Below, in pieces: positions 34,765 to 46,465 of a DNA stretch of 64,000 nucleotides (position 1 is its first letter; each line of letters begins with the position of its first letter). The stretch is from the NCBI GenBank assembly GCA_002270565.1, contig NQMI01000012.1, positions 139,921 through 203,920 on the forward strand, written 5' to 3'. The notes beneath the pieces are model-generated. The model saw only the letters and a program-made list of their open reading frames with translations. It made no database searches and was not told where the DNA came from. Position numbers and translations under genes: made by a program. The DNA comes from Stenocarpella maydis (Eukaryota > Ascomycota > Sordariomycetes > Diaporthales > Diaporthaceae).

Positions 34765-36424
34765 GTCCGATACCCATTTTTACACCCCGCCTGAAATCCG
34801 TGGGGGGTTTTCTGTTTTCTTGGACGACCAAAACGAAAAGATCCAAAGAGCTCCTGCATTCTTGGCGCTCTGTCCTGTACACTAGGGGATTTCTCTTGGG
34901 GCTGAGTTGGATGTCGGAGAGCTTTAGTTGCTTGTCAAAGTATAGGTCGGTGCAAGTTTCCAATATCTCTTTATCGAACGGGCAGCGCAGGACTACGGCG
35001 AGGCATAAAAGGTGGAGGAATGGTGAAATAATATGCGATGCTTTCCTCATGTCACTTGTGATGCACTTGGTACAAATTTGGGTAACCCACCTGGGTTTTC
35101 TGAGTCTGATCGCACACCTTTCCAGCAGTGACAGCCGTCGGATGGGGCAATCGTAAAGCAGGCCCTGAAATATGCCTGGGGCGCAACGTACGCAAGGTTA
35201 CGTACGAGATGCGATGGGCTGACTCGCTGGAAGCTTATTGTAAGACGGTTGGACAGACGGGATTTGGTGGATAAGGCAGGGCGAGGAAAAGTCTTGGGTA
35301 AAAACATTCCAAATACCCAAAAATAACAACATGACAGAAGAGAACAAGTGAAAAGAAGGCCATGGCGTGGCCAGGCTGTGTGGCTAAGGAGATAGGCAAA
35401 ATACACTAGTGATATCCTGTACGTACATTACCAAGCAGGCCAACCGAGATCGGCGCGTCCCCTGGTGCCACCGCGTCTTTCCCACGTCCCTTTGGGTTTG
35501 TCGTTGATTGTGGCGCCGGCAACCTACACGTAGCACATGCCATAAAAATCCTCGCCAAACTTTTCTGTATGATGTCAGAAGTAGTAGCAACTCACATGTC
35601 CGTTGAACCGACTTTGGCCCCAGCCGGGCTGGCCGGGTGGCAGCAAACAATCGAGCTTGTATCACCCGAGGATTATTACACTACACACACTAGGAGTCCC
35701 CCGGCCACCGTCACGGGTTTCCGTGCTGGACCCATTCCAGGAGCGTCCACTTTTTCTTTCCCAGGCGAGAGCCCATCCTTGCCGTGCTCCCTCTGGTCTT
35801 CTGGGGACCCAAGGTATCGTGAATTGATGGTCCGACTCGGGACCACCGTGTCGGTGGGCCCATTCTAACTTCTTACACCATGACTGTGGCCAATGGGACC
35901 TCGTGTATTACTCTTGCCAGCAGCAATTGCGCAGGCCTGGGATGGCTGGATGGGAAGTTGGCTCGCCTTTCGCAAGAGACAAGAGACAAGAGGCAAGAGG
36001 CGTGGCTTCAAATGTTCTGCCACCCCGTCCCTGGCCCCACTACCTACCCAAGTCCAGGTCGATGGGTAGTTGTGGGATGCAGGGCTGCCACGGTAGCTGG
36101 GTATGTGCGTAGATACGGCGGTTTACATTATCTAACTCGCTGTCTCTGATTTTATCTTCCGCGGAATACCGTCGGGCTTTGCTTTATGACTCCTCCCTTC
36201 TCGCCACGTCTCTCGCAAACAAGGCTCCTTATCCTCGGCTTTTTTTTTAAGCAGGTCCCCCTTCCCAATCTTACACGTCTGACCACGTCGAGGTAAGCTG
36301 TGCCTAATCTTGCCCTTCAACCTCTCGTCTGCCCGGGTTGCACCGAGAGAAGCCCCATCACCATCACCATCACCATCACCATCGCCATCTTTGTCACTGA
36401 CAGCTCCTCTTCACACCCAAACAG
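34765..36424. other. Intergenic, PRP39 3' flank and CCP1 promoter
   Basis: No gene recognised. The 3' part holds the CCP1 promoter and leader. A probable 5'-UTR intron at 36293-36424 is listed separately. Confidence 0.5.
36293..36424 (+). other. Probable 5'-UTR intron of CCP1 with hexamer repeat
   Basis: GAG|GTAAGC donor at 36293, CACTGAC branch-like motif near 36394 and an AAACAG acceptor that ends exactly at the base before the CCP1 ATG. Length 132 nt. It contains about five copies of the hexamer CCATCA (36355-36390). Inferred from consensus only. Confidence 0.55.
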
Positions 36425-37561
36425 ATGGCTTCCACAACCCGCCACTTCGCCCGCATCGCGGTGCGGACCACATCTCGGAGCACCTTCGCCACGGCAGTGC
36501 CTCGCGCATACCGCCAGAGCGGCCGTCGATTCTACTCCTCCGAGGCCCCCAGGTCGTCATCCAACACCCTCCTCTGGGCCGCCGGTGCTGCCGCAGCTGG
36601 TGGCGCCGGGTACTACTTCTGGAGCCAGAACAGCGCCTCAGCCACGCCCAAGGTCTTCAGTCCCACCAAGGAGGACTACCAGAAAGTGTACGACGAGATC
36701 GCCGCGAGGCTCGAGGAGCAAGACGACTACGACGACGGGTCGTACGGCCCAGTCCTCGTGCGCTTGGCCTGGCATGCAAGCGGCACCTATGACAAGGAGA
36801 CCGGGACTGGGGGCAGCAACGGCGCCACGATGAGGTTCGCTCCCGAGGGCGACCATGGAGCCAATGCTGGTCTGAAGCACGCCAGAGACTTTCTGGAGCC
36901 CGTGAAGGGTATGGTACCCTTGTTTCCCCTGGCCGTCTTCCTCCACGTCGACTAACAAGCATGCACAGCCAAGTTCCCCTGGATTAGTTACTCCGACCTC
37001 TGGATCCTCGCTGGCGTGTGCGCCATCCAAGAGATGCTGGGCCCCAAGATTCCCTACCGGCCTGGCCGTTCCGACAAGGACATCGCCGGCTGCACTCCTG
37101 ACGGTCGACTGCCCGATGGCTCCAAGACCCAGGACCACCTGCGGGGCATCTTCTACCGGATGGGCTTCAACGACCAGGAGATTGTTGCTCTTTCCGGTGC
37201 GCACGCGCTCGGCCGGTGCCACACCGACCGCAGTGGCTTCGACGGCCCCTGGACCTTCTCCCCCACGGTCCTGACAAACGACTATTACAAGCTCCTGCTC
37301 GACGCCAAGTGGGAGTACAAGAAGTGGGATGGCCCCCGCCAGTTTGTCGACAAGGACACCAAGTCGCTCATGATGCTGCCCTCGGATATGTCCCTCGTGC
37401 AGGACAAGAAGTTCATGCAGTACGTGCAAAAGTACGCCAAGGACAACGACGCCTTCTTCAAGGACTTTAGGGACGTCGTTGTCAAGCTGTTCGAGCTCGG
37501 CGTGCCATTTGCCGAGGGCACCGAGAACCAGCGTTGGGAGTTCAAGACATCGCAGGAGTGA
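36425..37561 (+). CDS. CCP1: Cytochrome c peroxidase, mitochondrial
   Basis: Exons 36425-36908 and 36969-37561 give 358 aa; the 60-nt intron (GTATGG...CACAG) splits an Ala codon and restores [17 protein letters not shown]. The N-terminus is a two-part mitochondrial presequence: a basic amphipathic part ([20 protein letters not shown]) then a hydrophobic segment (~50-66, [18 protein letters not shown]), as in yeast Ccp1, which is released into the intermembrane space. Catalytic residues visible are the distal Arg/Trp/His in VRLAWHASG (~112-116), the proximal haem ligand His in [11 protein letters not shown] (~237) and the radical-site Trp in FDGPW (~254). The enzyme reduces hydrogen peroxide with electrons from cytochrome c and senses mitochondrial peroxide. 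No catalytic residue is missing. Confidence 0.97.
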
Positions 37562-38653
37562 GGGTGAAGAACGGATTCTCCCCGGCTGCTTCAAGGGCGT
37601 TCCTGACCGGTTCCACGCGCAACGATAATCACCTAGGCGTTAGAATATAGAGCGAATATCTGATAGATATAGATTGGAGCAGTGAGACATGGCTGACTGG
37701 GAAATTAGAAGTCCTCTCGCTATCTCTATGTTTTATGTGATGGCTTCCAGGTCCCCATGTGTACCAAACTGTATGATAGGTGAACCCAGGGCTTGATTCC
37801 ACAAAGAAGAAGAAGCAATGGCGTATGGCGAAGTAATGGTAATGAGAGAGCCCCCACGGTCAATAGTCCGGATGAAGAGGAGGGACCCCGCCAGCCACGC
37901 CTGATCCCACCCTCGGGGCATTGAAACATTCTTATGCTGCCCTGCCCCAACGCAGTAGCGCAGACGACAGCAAAGCCAGCCCCCTCCCCCTCCCCCCCGG
38001 GTGGTTAGGCATTGACCCTCGTTCCCCGCACTCTACACTTCCCCGTGCGGCCACCCGAGGATCTTCGTGATCCTGGGGATGATCTCAGGGGTGGCTGGCC
38101 ATTGACCCCAGATTCCACGGCATTTACCATGAGGAGGGGGATCTTGGCTGCGAGCATGGCCGCTCGGCCCACGGGCCCCATCCTGCCTATTCCTGGTTCG
38201 AGGGGTGCGTCACGAACCATGCGGGCTTGGTGTGCGTAAACACACATACCCCTGTGTCACATATACTACACACTGCTTCTCTTCTCCTGTCGCATGCTAG
38301 TTATGCCCTAGGCAACATCACCCATCTTCTTTCAATGGCCCCGTGAGCTTGTTTTGGCCTACCATTTGTCGACACAATCGGGATTCTGATATCCTCAGTT
38401 CTGCTTCTGAATCAGGCCAAGAGCCCATGCAGGCCGGGAAACTCTTAATAATAAGTTGAATGAGATGCCGTATGGTAGGTGGCAGCAGTCGGAGGGATGG
38501 CTGCAGAGCCCATCGGCACGAGGTGGGCCTCCAATCCGAGTGCTTACATAACCCACCAAGTTTGACGTCAGTTTGCGCATCTGAAGATCGGCTTGAGCAG
38601 CAATTCTCTCCCCTCTGCCCTCACAGTGGGATCGGTTTGATCCGTGGGTGGAA
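37562..38653. other. Intergenic between CCP1 and ATP11
   Basis: 3' flank of CCP1 and promoter of ATP11. C-rich run near 37980-38000. No gene recognised. Confidence 0.5.
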
Positions 38654-39640
38654 ATGGCCTCTACAAGGACACCAGCTCTCCGAAACCTATTCGGCTGTCA
38701 ACTGCGCTCGCTGCGCGCCTCCAACCAGCGCCGCTGGGCACAGGTCCACGATGTGCGATTCCTCGCGACCACGCAGGCGTCGCGCAACGTCCTCGAGAAG
38801 TACCGCCACAAGCTCGACGCAAAGGCCCGCGAGGAGGGCCATGCCGATATCCAGGAGCTGAAGAAGGCCTACGCCGATAAGATCCAAGAAATTCGAAAGA
38901 AGGATGCCTCAATCCCAGGAATCCCTCCTCTGGGACAACCACCAGCTCCTGGCAACGCCGATACCACAACCACCACCCCTCCTCCCCGTGGCCATTTGAC
39001 GCCCGAGGCCGTCGCGGCGCACCAGACGCCACAGCCCACCACCAACTCGGGCGTCAAGACGCTCGACCAGATCCTGGACCTGCCCAAGGCGCGCGAGCTT
39101 CCCGTCCCGGAGCTGACGGCGGTCTGGCGCCTCCGGCACGCGAGCAGCCCGCAGGTGCTGTGCGCGGTGGTACCGCAGCACACGTACGAGGCTATGGAGG
39201 CCGAGGCGAGGCGGCACCCACAGTTCGTGCTGCCGGTGCCGCACCCGGAGCAGGGGGCCGAGATGCACTTCCTGCAGTGGACGTTCGACCCGGCGACGCA
39301 CACGAGCACGGTGCTCTTCACGCAGCTGGCCGAGTACAAGGCGCGCGGGGAGTTTGCGGTGCCGCACACCACCGTCACGCACCACCTCGACCTCGTCGCC
39401 GAAAAGCGCGTCGTGCTGATGCAGGGCTCCGTCGTGGCGGACCGCGGGGTCAAGCCCGACGACGCGAGGTGGCTTGTCATGTGCCTGCAGCGGTTCTACG
39501 GCGGGTGGGACGGCGAGAAGAATGACGCGCTGGGGAAGGAGAGGGCGGGCGAGAGGAAGAAGCTCCTCGAGTGGTTCGGGAAGGGCGACCCGAGGTTTAG
39601 TGTCGACAAGTTGCTGGAGGAGGCGGAGAGGTTGCCCTGA
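38654..39640 (+). CDS. ATP11: F1-ATPase assembly chaperone Atp11
   Basis: A single exon of 328 aa. The ATG at 38654 starts a mitochondrial-type presequence rich in Arg and lacking acids (MASTRTPALRNLFGCQLRSLRASNQRRW). Residues ~45-85 are a charged helix (RNVLEKYRHKLDAKAREEGHADIQELKKAY). A Pro/Thr-rich linker follows. The conserved Atp11 core runs from ~140 (KTLDQILDLPKARELPVPEL, AVWRLRHASSPQVLCAVV, FVLPVPHPEQGAEMHFLQW, STVLFTQLAEYKARGEFAVPH) to LVMCLQRFYGG. Atp11 binds free F1-beta subunits in the matrix and prevents their aggregation before assembly. Length matches fungal orthologues. Neighbouring CCP1 is also mitochondrial, but the 1.1-kb gap suggests separate transcription. Confidence 0.93.
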   Translation: MASTRTPALRNLFGCQLRSLRASNQRRWAQVHDVRFLATTQASRNVLEKYRHKLDAKAREEGHADIQELKKAYADKIQEIRKKDASIPGIPPLGQPPAPGNADTTTTTPPPRGHLTPEAVAAHQTPQPTTNSGVKTLDQILDLPKARELPVPELTAVWRLRHASSPQVLCAVVPQHTYEAMEAEARRHPQFVLPVPHPEQGAEMHFLQWTFDPATHTSTVLFTQLAEYKARGEFAVPHTTVTHHLDLVAEKRVVLMQGSVVADRGVKPDDARWLVMCLQRFYGGWDGEKNDALGKERAGERKKLLEWFGKGDPRFSVDKLLEEAERLP

Positions 39641-39905
39641 CGTGATGCAGGCCGACCGAGTTTATCCTTCTATTGGACTTGGGTGTAGAGTACTAGACAG
39701 GCCACTGGAAGCCCATGCTTACCAGGCAATTTAGCTTGGCTGCTGTACCATAGACAAGCATATATGCCAACCGGTATCTATCAAGCCACTAATCTCAGGC
39801 AGCGCATATTTCTCAAGGCGCGAACAAATACACGCCAGCGACAGATGATTGCATGCGCGACTCGAGAGTCAAACCGGCCACCCCAATCTATCAGAATGCC
39901 ATGCC

Positions 39906-41809
39906 TTACAGCTTCGGACCGGCCAGCCTCTCGTCCTGCTTGATTTTATCCCGCAGCACCCTCCTCAGAATCTTACCACTCGGGGACTTGGGCACGACAT
40001 CGATAAAGTACACGCCGCCACGGAGCCGCTTGTGAGGCGCCGTCTTGGCCGCCATCCAGTCTGCGATCTCCTTGGCCTTGGCCGCGTCTTGCGTGACGCC
40101 CGCCTTGAGCGTCACGTAGGCCCGTGGGAGCTCTGTCGCCTGGGCGGGGTCGTAGATGCCGACGACGCACGCGTCGGCGACCTCAGGGTGGCCTACCACC
40201 AGGCCCTCCAGCTCGGCTGGCGCGACCTGGAAGCCCTCTGCCAGGGTGAGGCGTTCAGTTATCTGTTGCGTGCGCCGGCGGGCAGGATGATGGGATGTGA
40301 AACGATGGGACGGGAATGGGCCGGGAATGGGCTTACTGTATTTGATCAGCTCCTTTAGGCGGTCGACGCAGTAGTAGTTCCCGTATCTGTCCATCTTGAA
40401 AACATCGCCGGTCTTGAGCCAGCCATCTGTTGAGAAGGCGTCTTTGGTCTTTTCCGAGTTATTGAGATAGCCACCGAATACATTGGGGCCCTTGAGCCAG
40501 AGCTCACCTGGCTAAGTCGGTATACACCTGCGTCAGCACACCACTTGTCCGGGTCTGTGCGAGACATGACTTGTTACAAACCTCGCCGAGGGCCACCTCA
40601 TTACCCTCCGTGTCGACTATTTTCGACTCCATATTTGGCAGCAGCTTGCCAACGGAGGTCATGAACTTGGCCCACTCATCCAGCGACTGGACATGGGATA
40701 CAGGACTGGCCTCGGACAGCCCATAGCCCTGCTTCACGGGCAGCTTGAGGCGGTTCCAGACCATCTCTATCAGGTCGCTGGTGATGGGTGCCGCGCCACA
40801 GTGGAGCATCTTCAGTGATGTCAGGTCGTACTTGTCCACCACTGCCTCCTTGCTGAGCGCCAGGACCACCGGGGGAGGGATGTAGGCGAATGTGAGCCTA
40901 AAGTCCTGAATGATGCGGCAGGCCTTCTCGAGGTCGAACCGCGAGAGGATGACCAATTGCCAGCCCGAGTACATGCTCATGAAAACGTTGTTCACCAAGC
41001 CCTGTGGTGTGCTGTCAGCCCCGTGTACTCCTCTGAGACCTCACAGCCTCTGTCACTCATGGAGGACCTACATATATGTGGAAAAATGGTATCACACCCA
41101 AGAGGCGATCACCCCCGTTCCCAGGCCCGCCATACGGCCTCAGATACAGCCCCTCCAGAGGCTCCATCTGGACCAGGTTGGAAACGACATTGTAGTGCGT
41201 CAGGCACACGCCCTTGGGGAGGCCCGTCGTCCCCGAGCTGTATACGAGGAAGGCCAGGTCCTCCCTGGGCCGCACCTTGGTCTTGGCATAGCGACCCCGG
41301 TGCGCGGTGGGCTTGATGCTGGTCCAGTGCCTGATCTTGCCCTCCGGGTCGGCCTCGTGACCGAGCAGGATGATCCTGTCCTCCGGGATGCCGGCGCGGG
41401 CGGCGGCCTGCCTCGCCGTGGGGAGGAAGGGCAGCTGGGTGACGAGGCCCCTGGCGCGGCTGTTGGTGAGCTGGAGGGTGAGCTCGTCGAGGGTGTAGAG
41501 CGGGTTGGCGGGGGAGGCGCAGCCGCCGGCCCAGAGGACGCCGCAGGTCAGGGCCGGGGTGTCGACGTCGTTGGGGGTGTAGAAGGCGAGGACGTCGCCG
41601 CGCCCCCACTGCCAGAGGGCCCTGAGCCCCTTGCCGAACCCGGTGGCGGCGCTGCGCAGCTGGGCGAGGGTGTAGGAGCGGGAGGGGTGCTCGCCGTCGG
41701 TGAGAACCTCCTTGGTGTCCGGGAAGGGCCGCGAGGGACGTGAGAACAGGAGGGTGAAGATGTCGACGTCGGGGATGGACACGTCGGCGTAGAGAGACTT
41801 ATGAGGCAT
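39906..41809 (-). CDS. 4-coumarate-CoA ligase-like acyl-CoA synthetase
   Basis: Exons 41809-41072, 41001-40582, 40511-40337 and 40237-39906 give 554 aa. Introns are 70, 70 and 99 nt with GTAGGT, GTTTGT and GTAAGC donors. Joins read VIPFFHIYGLVNNVF, VALGEPGELWLKGPN and LIKYKGFQVAPAEL. Adenylate-forming motifs are present: the P-loop YSSGTTGLPKGV (~188-200), QGYGLSEASP (~337), GWLKTGDV, and the C-terminal catalytic Lys in SPSGKILRR (~533). These enzymes activate a carboxylic acid with ATP and transfer it to CoA. The protein ends in PKL, close to the PTS1 tripeptide SKL, so peroxisomal import is plausible. The plant 4CL box is not exact, and fungal members act on varied aromatic or fatty acids, so the substrate is open. 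Confidence 0.9.
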
Positions 41810-43813
41810 TTTGGCTACACGTGGGCTTGGCTGGCATGGGTGAGACAGAGGTCACGGGGGACGGATGCAACCAGCGTGCAGTCTGCTGTTCACAGGTATG
41901 GGAAACATAACAACATAAAGTGGATAGGCAGCTGGAGCCCGACACCTCGGCATTCCTGAGATAGAGGGTGGAGGCGGGATTGCCGGGCGCGGTAAGCTGC
42001 GGCATAGGCACATGCCTGCTGACCACCCGGCGGAGGTTGACCATGACGACGACGATGGCCAGGCGGGTCACAGCAGGTCGAATCGAGGGGACATAGGCGA
42101 GCCTTCGGCTGGCTGCCAGCTCCTGTGCCAGCTGGACGTTCTTGTTGCATGACAGACGTTATGGCATGGCCCTGCCGTCCCACGCAGGTGCAATATTCCA
42201 GTGCGCAGGCCGACCCTCGGCATGGCGCTGCAGATCTTGGGGCTGCAAGATGTATCTCCTGTACCAATGCAGATCACCAAAACTGCGGGGTAAGGCAGAG
42301 CAGGTTGATTTGTCCAGCGCATGCAAGGTGGCCCAGTGGGCTACTCGATGTACACTATACCTATCGACACCTCGGCTGAACCAGCTATAAATCCATTCAT
42401 GGACAGTGCCCTTCCTGTCGTGTGAGGGCCATGCGTGTAAGATGATTGGGCGGTCCTGCGATTTCGGTACCCACCCGCACGGAAATGGCCTCTATTCTGT
42501 TGCAATCTCTTGTTCGCCGCCGGAACGGTAACCATGCTATCTTACCCCGGACTGCAGCCAATATCCCCTCCGAGCTCCTCACCAAAGACGAGGCTCAGTC
42601 GCGGTGGGGGAGTCGTGCCGCCTCGACCCGAAGCCCGGCGGCCTGACACACGGACGGACGTTCAGGGGCATGCATATCCACCAAAGAGACCAAGGGGCCC
42701 TGCCATCCCGCTCCCATCAAGACACTTCTCATCTGCGACCACATTTGCACTCCGCAACGCATGGCGGATATCCATACCTCGCCGGCGCACGTCATGCCCG
42801 AGCCATGGGCAAGCGCCCTCGGCAGTCGTGAAAAGGCCAAGAGCCTCACGCGTCGCAGAAAGCCAGCTTTGTCGCCGTGGCCCCCGTTCTGACCTTCGCC
42901 CTGACATCCCGGCACACATCACACACCAAGTGTAACACCAACGAGACGAGCCGCCAACCCAGACGACCCGCCCTCGTCCGAACCACCCTAAGGGTACTAA
43001 CAGCCGCTAAGACCAGGCCAGGATGTGCCTGACGATCATTTACTCCGTATGCTTATGGGAGCTTGTCTGGCCTTGACTCTTCTGGGCGCTTGCCCTGTGG
43101 GAAACGGATCCTCGTTGGGGCCTCGCTGGAGTTGTCGATCTGCGAACACGCGAGAACATCATGGGCTCGCTTGGCTAGACCCTTGCATAGCATGCTCATG
43201 CAGCCTTGTCCCCGCCTCGCCAGGTTGCATCCCTGCCGAGGGGGCCCAACCCGCCCTGTCTCGTCATGGAGCGCCTGCTAGACGAACGAGCCGCAGGACA
43301 TATGCATGGCCATACCTACCATCTCAGGACTAGTAGCCTCCCTTTCGTGTCTTTCGTGTCTTTCGTGCTCGGTAACGAACCGGCTGCGCGGTCGCGGCTC
43401 TGCAAATGTGGATGTCGGGTCCTGGCGATGTTTTCGACATGAAGCATGGGACAATTCCTGAGGAGCGGCTCTGCGCCCCTTCGCCCCCCCCCCTGCCCTG
43501 GAATACGCCGGTGCGGAGCTCGGAAAGGCCCTGGGGGTTTGAAGAGGTAGCTCGCCAAACCCACGTGGACTTTTCGACAGCGACGGTTGACAGGCTTCGG
43601 GAACTACTATAAGATCCTCGCCTCATCTGCCGGTGCGACGCAAGATCTCTTGCCCCACAACTCGAATTCATCCAAACATCGCCCATCCGTTCATCCCCTT
43701 GTCTGTTCTCCAACACAGCGGCGCTGCTTGATTTTGCCTCTTCGATATTCACTCGTTAATCGTCGTCTGACAATACACAACCAAACCACCCTCTTTGAAA
43801 ACCAACTGACAAT
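41810..43813. other. Intergenic, divergent promoters; no supported gene
   Basis: Two kilobases between divergent genes (acyl-CoA synthetase, small secreted protein). A 9-nt unit CTTTCGTGT is repeated three times at about 43342-43368. Open frames here overlap on both strands and match no family I know. Confidence 0.45.
43608..43613 (+). promoter_or_regulatory. TATA-like box of the small secreted protein gene
   Basis: TATAAG, 206 bp upstream of the ATG at 43814, followed by a CT- and CA-rich leader. Position and context fit a TATA box for a strongly regulated fungal gene. Inferred. Confidence 0.4.
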
Positions 43814-44420
43814 ATGTATATCAAGACTGCCATCCTCTTCCTCGCCGCCTCGGCCCTGTCACTCCCTACCGCCCAGGATGCCCATCACAAGCGTGCCGCC
43901 GTCCTGACCAAGCAGAGCTACGCCGACTTCCAGATCAGCGACGGAGTTGCTGGAAATGCACTCGCTGAGGTCCAGGCCAAGTTCCCCGTAAGTAGCCAAC
44001 ATCGACACGCGCAACACGTCACTCCCCACCCAGCCATGCTACACACGACACTCAGCCGCTGACGCATTGGACCAGATCGACGAGAACGACCTGGCAAACG
44101 TCGACCCCGCCGACGCAGCCATCATAAAGTCCGCCCGGGAGACGGCAGAGGACGCCGAGGTGGGCACGGGCGGCTTCAACGACGCCATCGCGGCCGCCAG
44201 CGGTGCGGACGCGGACGCCCTCCAGGTCGGCAAGATCAAGAACAAGGTCCTCAAGCTCAAGCTCGAGGTCCTCGACCTGCAGATCGACCAGGCCCAGAAC
44301 GGCAAGGACAACGCCGCCAAGATCGCCGCCGAGCAGAAGAAGCTCAACGCCAACATCGCCACCGACAACAAGTCCGCCGGCGACGCGAGCAAGTCGGTTA
44401 GCTTCCAGGGTTCAGATTAG
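43814..44420 (+). CDS. Small secreted helical protein, family unknown
   Basis: Exons 43814-43987 and 44076-44420 give 172 aa; the 88-nt intron has a GTAAGT donor and a GGACCAG acceptor in phase 0. A signal peptide covers ~1-17 (MYIKTAILFLAASALSLP), followed by a Lys-Arg pair in HHKR (~26-27) that could be a Kex2 site. The mature part has only one possible Cys-free fold: it is rich in Ala, Asp and Lys, with a long predicted helix or coiled coil from about 110 to 160 (IKNKVLKLKLEVLDLQIDQA, AAKIAAEQKKLNANIA). It ends SVSFQGSD. Similar small secreted proteins are common in plant-associated Sordariomycetes. I do not recognise a characterised relative, and I do not assign an effector role. Confidence 0.8.
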
Positions 44421-46465
44421 GCGGCCTGGTTGCTGCGGGGGGCGAGAGCCCTGCGCCCAGATGTGTATTGATGACACATCGGTTGGTTTTTGGGGGTTTT
44501 TTTTGGGGGCGTTTTTCTTTTTTCGACCCTGTAGATATGAGAGTTGGTTTTTGGAGCCCATCCTCTTATGACTTAGTGATGATGATGTTTCAGGGTTTGA
44601 TTCTCCGAGCATATTCATGCTCCAAATATCCCATGCCGGTACTTTTTCCTTCAGCACTGTGATAACCTAGTTCTAGAGAGTACCTAAATTCTTACTCTAT
44701 ACGTTGCGAGTAAAGCAGATGTGCATAGCTCGTGATGAGCATAACTTGAAATTTTCCAGATCATGCGTTTGTATCATAACTTGGGTTGCCTTTTTTTTTT
44801 TTTTCAAGTGCGGGAATGGAAACACTCGGAAAGGAAGATCCCCAAAGGCCACAGGCGTGTAGTTGAAGAATAATTCAGCAGCAGCCCTTCAATGTTTCAC
44901 ACTTATCAACGATGCGTTCCGGGAATACAGTGTAATCAGTAAGAATGACTCGGAGCGGTGAACAGAAGCAAAGAAAGAGATCCAACGTGACTGCGTGATA
45001 GAAGGTTGTTTATTTGCAGTTCATTCCGAATCTCGATGGTTTGGATTCATCGAGAGCCGCATGCACCGGTTGTGGTAGCGATGGTCATTGCTCATCCTAC
45101 TGATCTAGAATACCAGTGAAGGCTCAATAGTCCAGATAATTCCATGTATGAGAAATGATTTCATATGGAGGATATTGTGTCTCTATGGTATGTGGTGGGG
45201 ACTAGGGACTGAGTAGCAGGTCCTGAAGTCGGCTGTAGTGAAGTCCAACGGTGGTCAAGTGTCTACTACGTAAGGCGAGTGGAACGGATTGAGGAATTTG
45301 ATGTCCAAGTCAGAGGGTATTCAAAGCGACTGAGATGTGTAGTATCAGGGGTTCCGCGAAGAATTCCTGTCTTCAATCTAGCAGCCACGGTTTCACCTGC
45401 ACGTGAGTTGCAAGGTTGAGGTCGAGGGCTGAGCTCCAGCCGTGCCCGCCAGATTTGAGGACAGGATAAAATCAGGGATTGAAACCAAGCAGGATGAATT
45501 ATTGAATTGCAATATCTCATCAAACCAGTATCGGCGGGAGTGCAGCACTTGGGGCTACTCACAGGAGTGCTGCGCCCCCACAGCCGGAGCAGGCAGCTCC
45601 ACATATATGCACCCGGTGAGCTTGGGGAGTAACACAAAGTGCCCCCGGCCAAACAAACAAAGTCCCAGCAACATTTATATTTTGGGAAGCTATTCACTCC
45701 CTCTGACTTGCTTACTCAGGACTGAAGTCTTGGCTGGCCGACTTGTGCTCCCAATTAGTCAATGGGGCCGCCCCCGTGGCCGGTCTTAGGTTTGAAGGAG
45801 TCTCACACCTCATCCGTTCATCCCACCCTGGAGCTTACGGCCAGATGCTGTGTCAAATGCGGCCCTGAGAGGCCGCTCCGGAGGAAGCATGGCGGGTCTG
45901 GCTCCGGATCGGGGCTCCAGGGACACGAGCCACCTTGGACGCCTCCAGGCGGGCATCAGACCCCACAAGGCGACATGCGGCCTCGTACAGCTGCTGGATT
46001 AGTTCTTGACCGTCTCACCGGATCGCTGCTGGGAGGTCGGGCCAATGAGACTACTCGAATCTCAAGTATCACCACTGCCTATGTTTGACTTGGCAGGCCG
46101 TCTCGTCAACACCAAAACAGCATCTCACCGTCACCAGGTGGCGCATCTGGAACGCATCGTATCCCACAGGATGGGTGGCTCGCGGTGAGGGAACTCAGAA
46201 GCCTCGCGATACCCGGGGGCCTCGATGGGATATAAGAATGGCTTCGCCTGTCCATCACACCACTCTCATTCCCCTCTCATCATCACAGCATTCTTCACTT
46301 CCCCCCCATTATACTACTCATTCACTAATCTTATACGCCTGGCGCGTCTGCATCCATCCTTCTTACACACACTCACTTTATTCCCAGACTCTTCAGTCCA
46401 CCACTATCTTTACCACACCACTTTTAGATTCGTCCGGTACGATCATCTAACCACACTCCCTCAAG
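44421..46465. other. Intergenic, no supported gene
   Basis: Begins with the 3' flank of the small secreted protein gene. A T14 run lies at 44791-44804, and the part to 45300 is AT-richer. The last ~250 bp are the promoter and CT-rich leader of the LPMO-like gene. Confidence 0.45.
46231..46237 (+). promoter_or_regulatory. TATA box of the LPMO-like gene
   Basis: TATAAGA, 229 bp upstream of the ATG at 46466 and followed by a long CT-rich leader. Inferred from motif and position. Confidence 0.4.

Noticed and set aside
36638..37594. 318-codon minus-strand frame opposite CCP1
   Set aside because: Shadow of the cytochrome c peroxidase exons, whose catalytic motifs are all on the plus strand.
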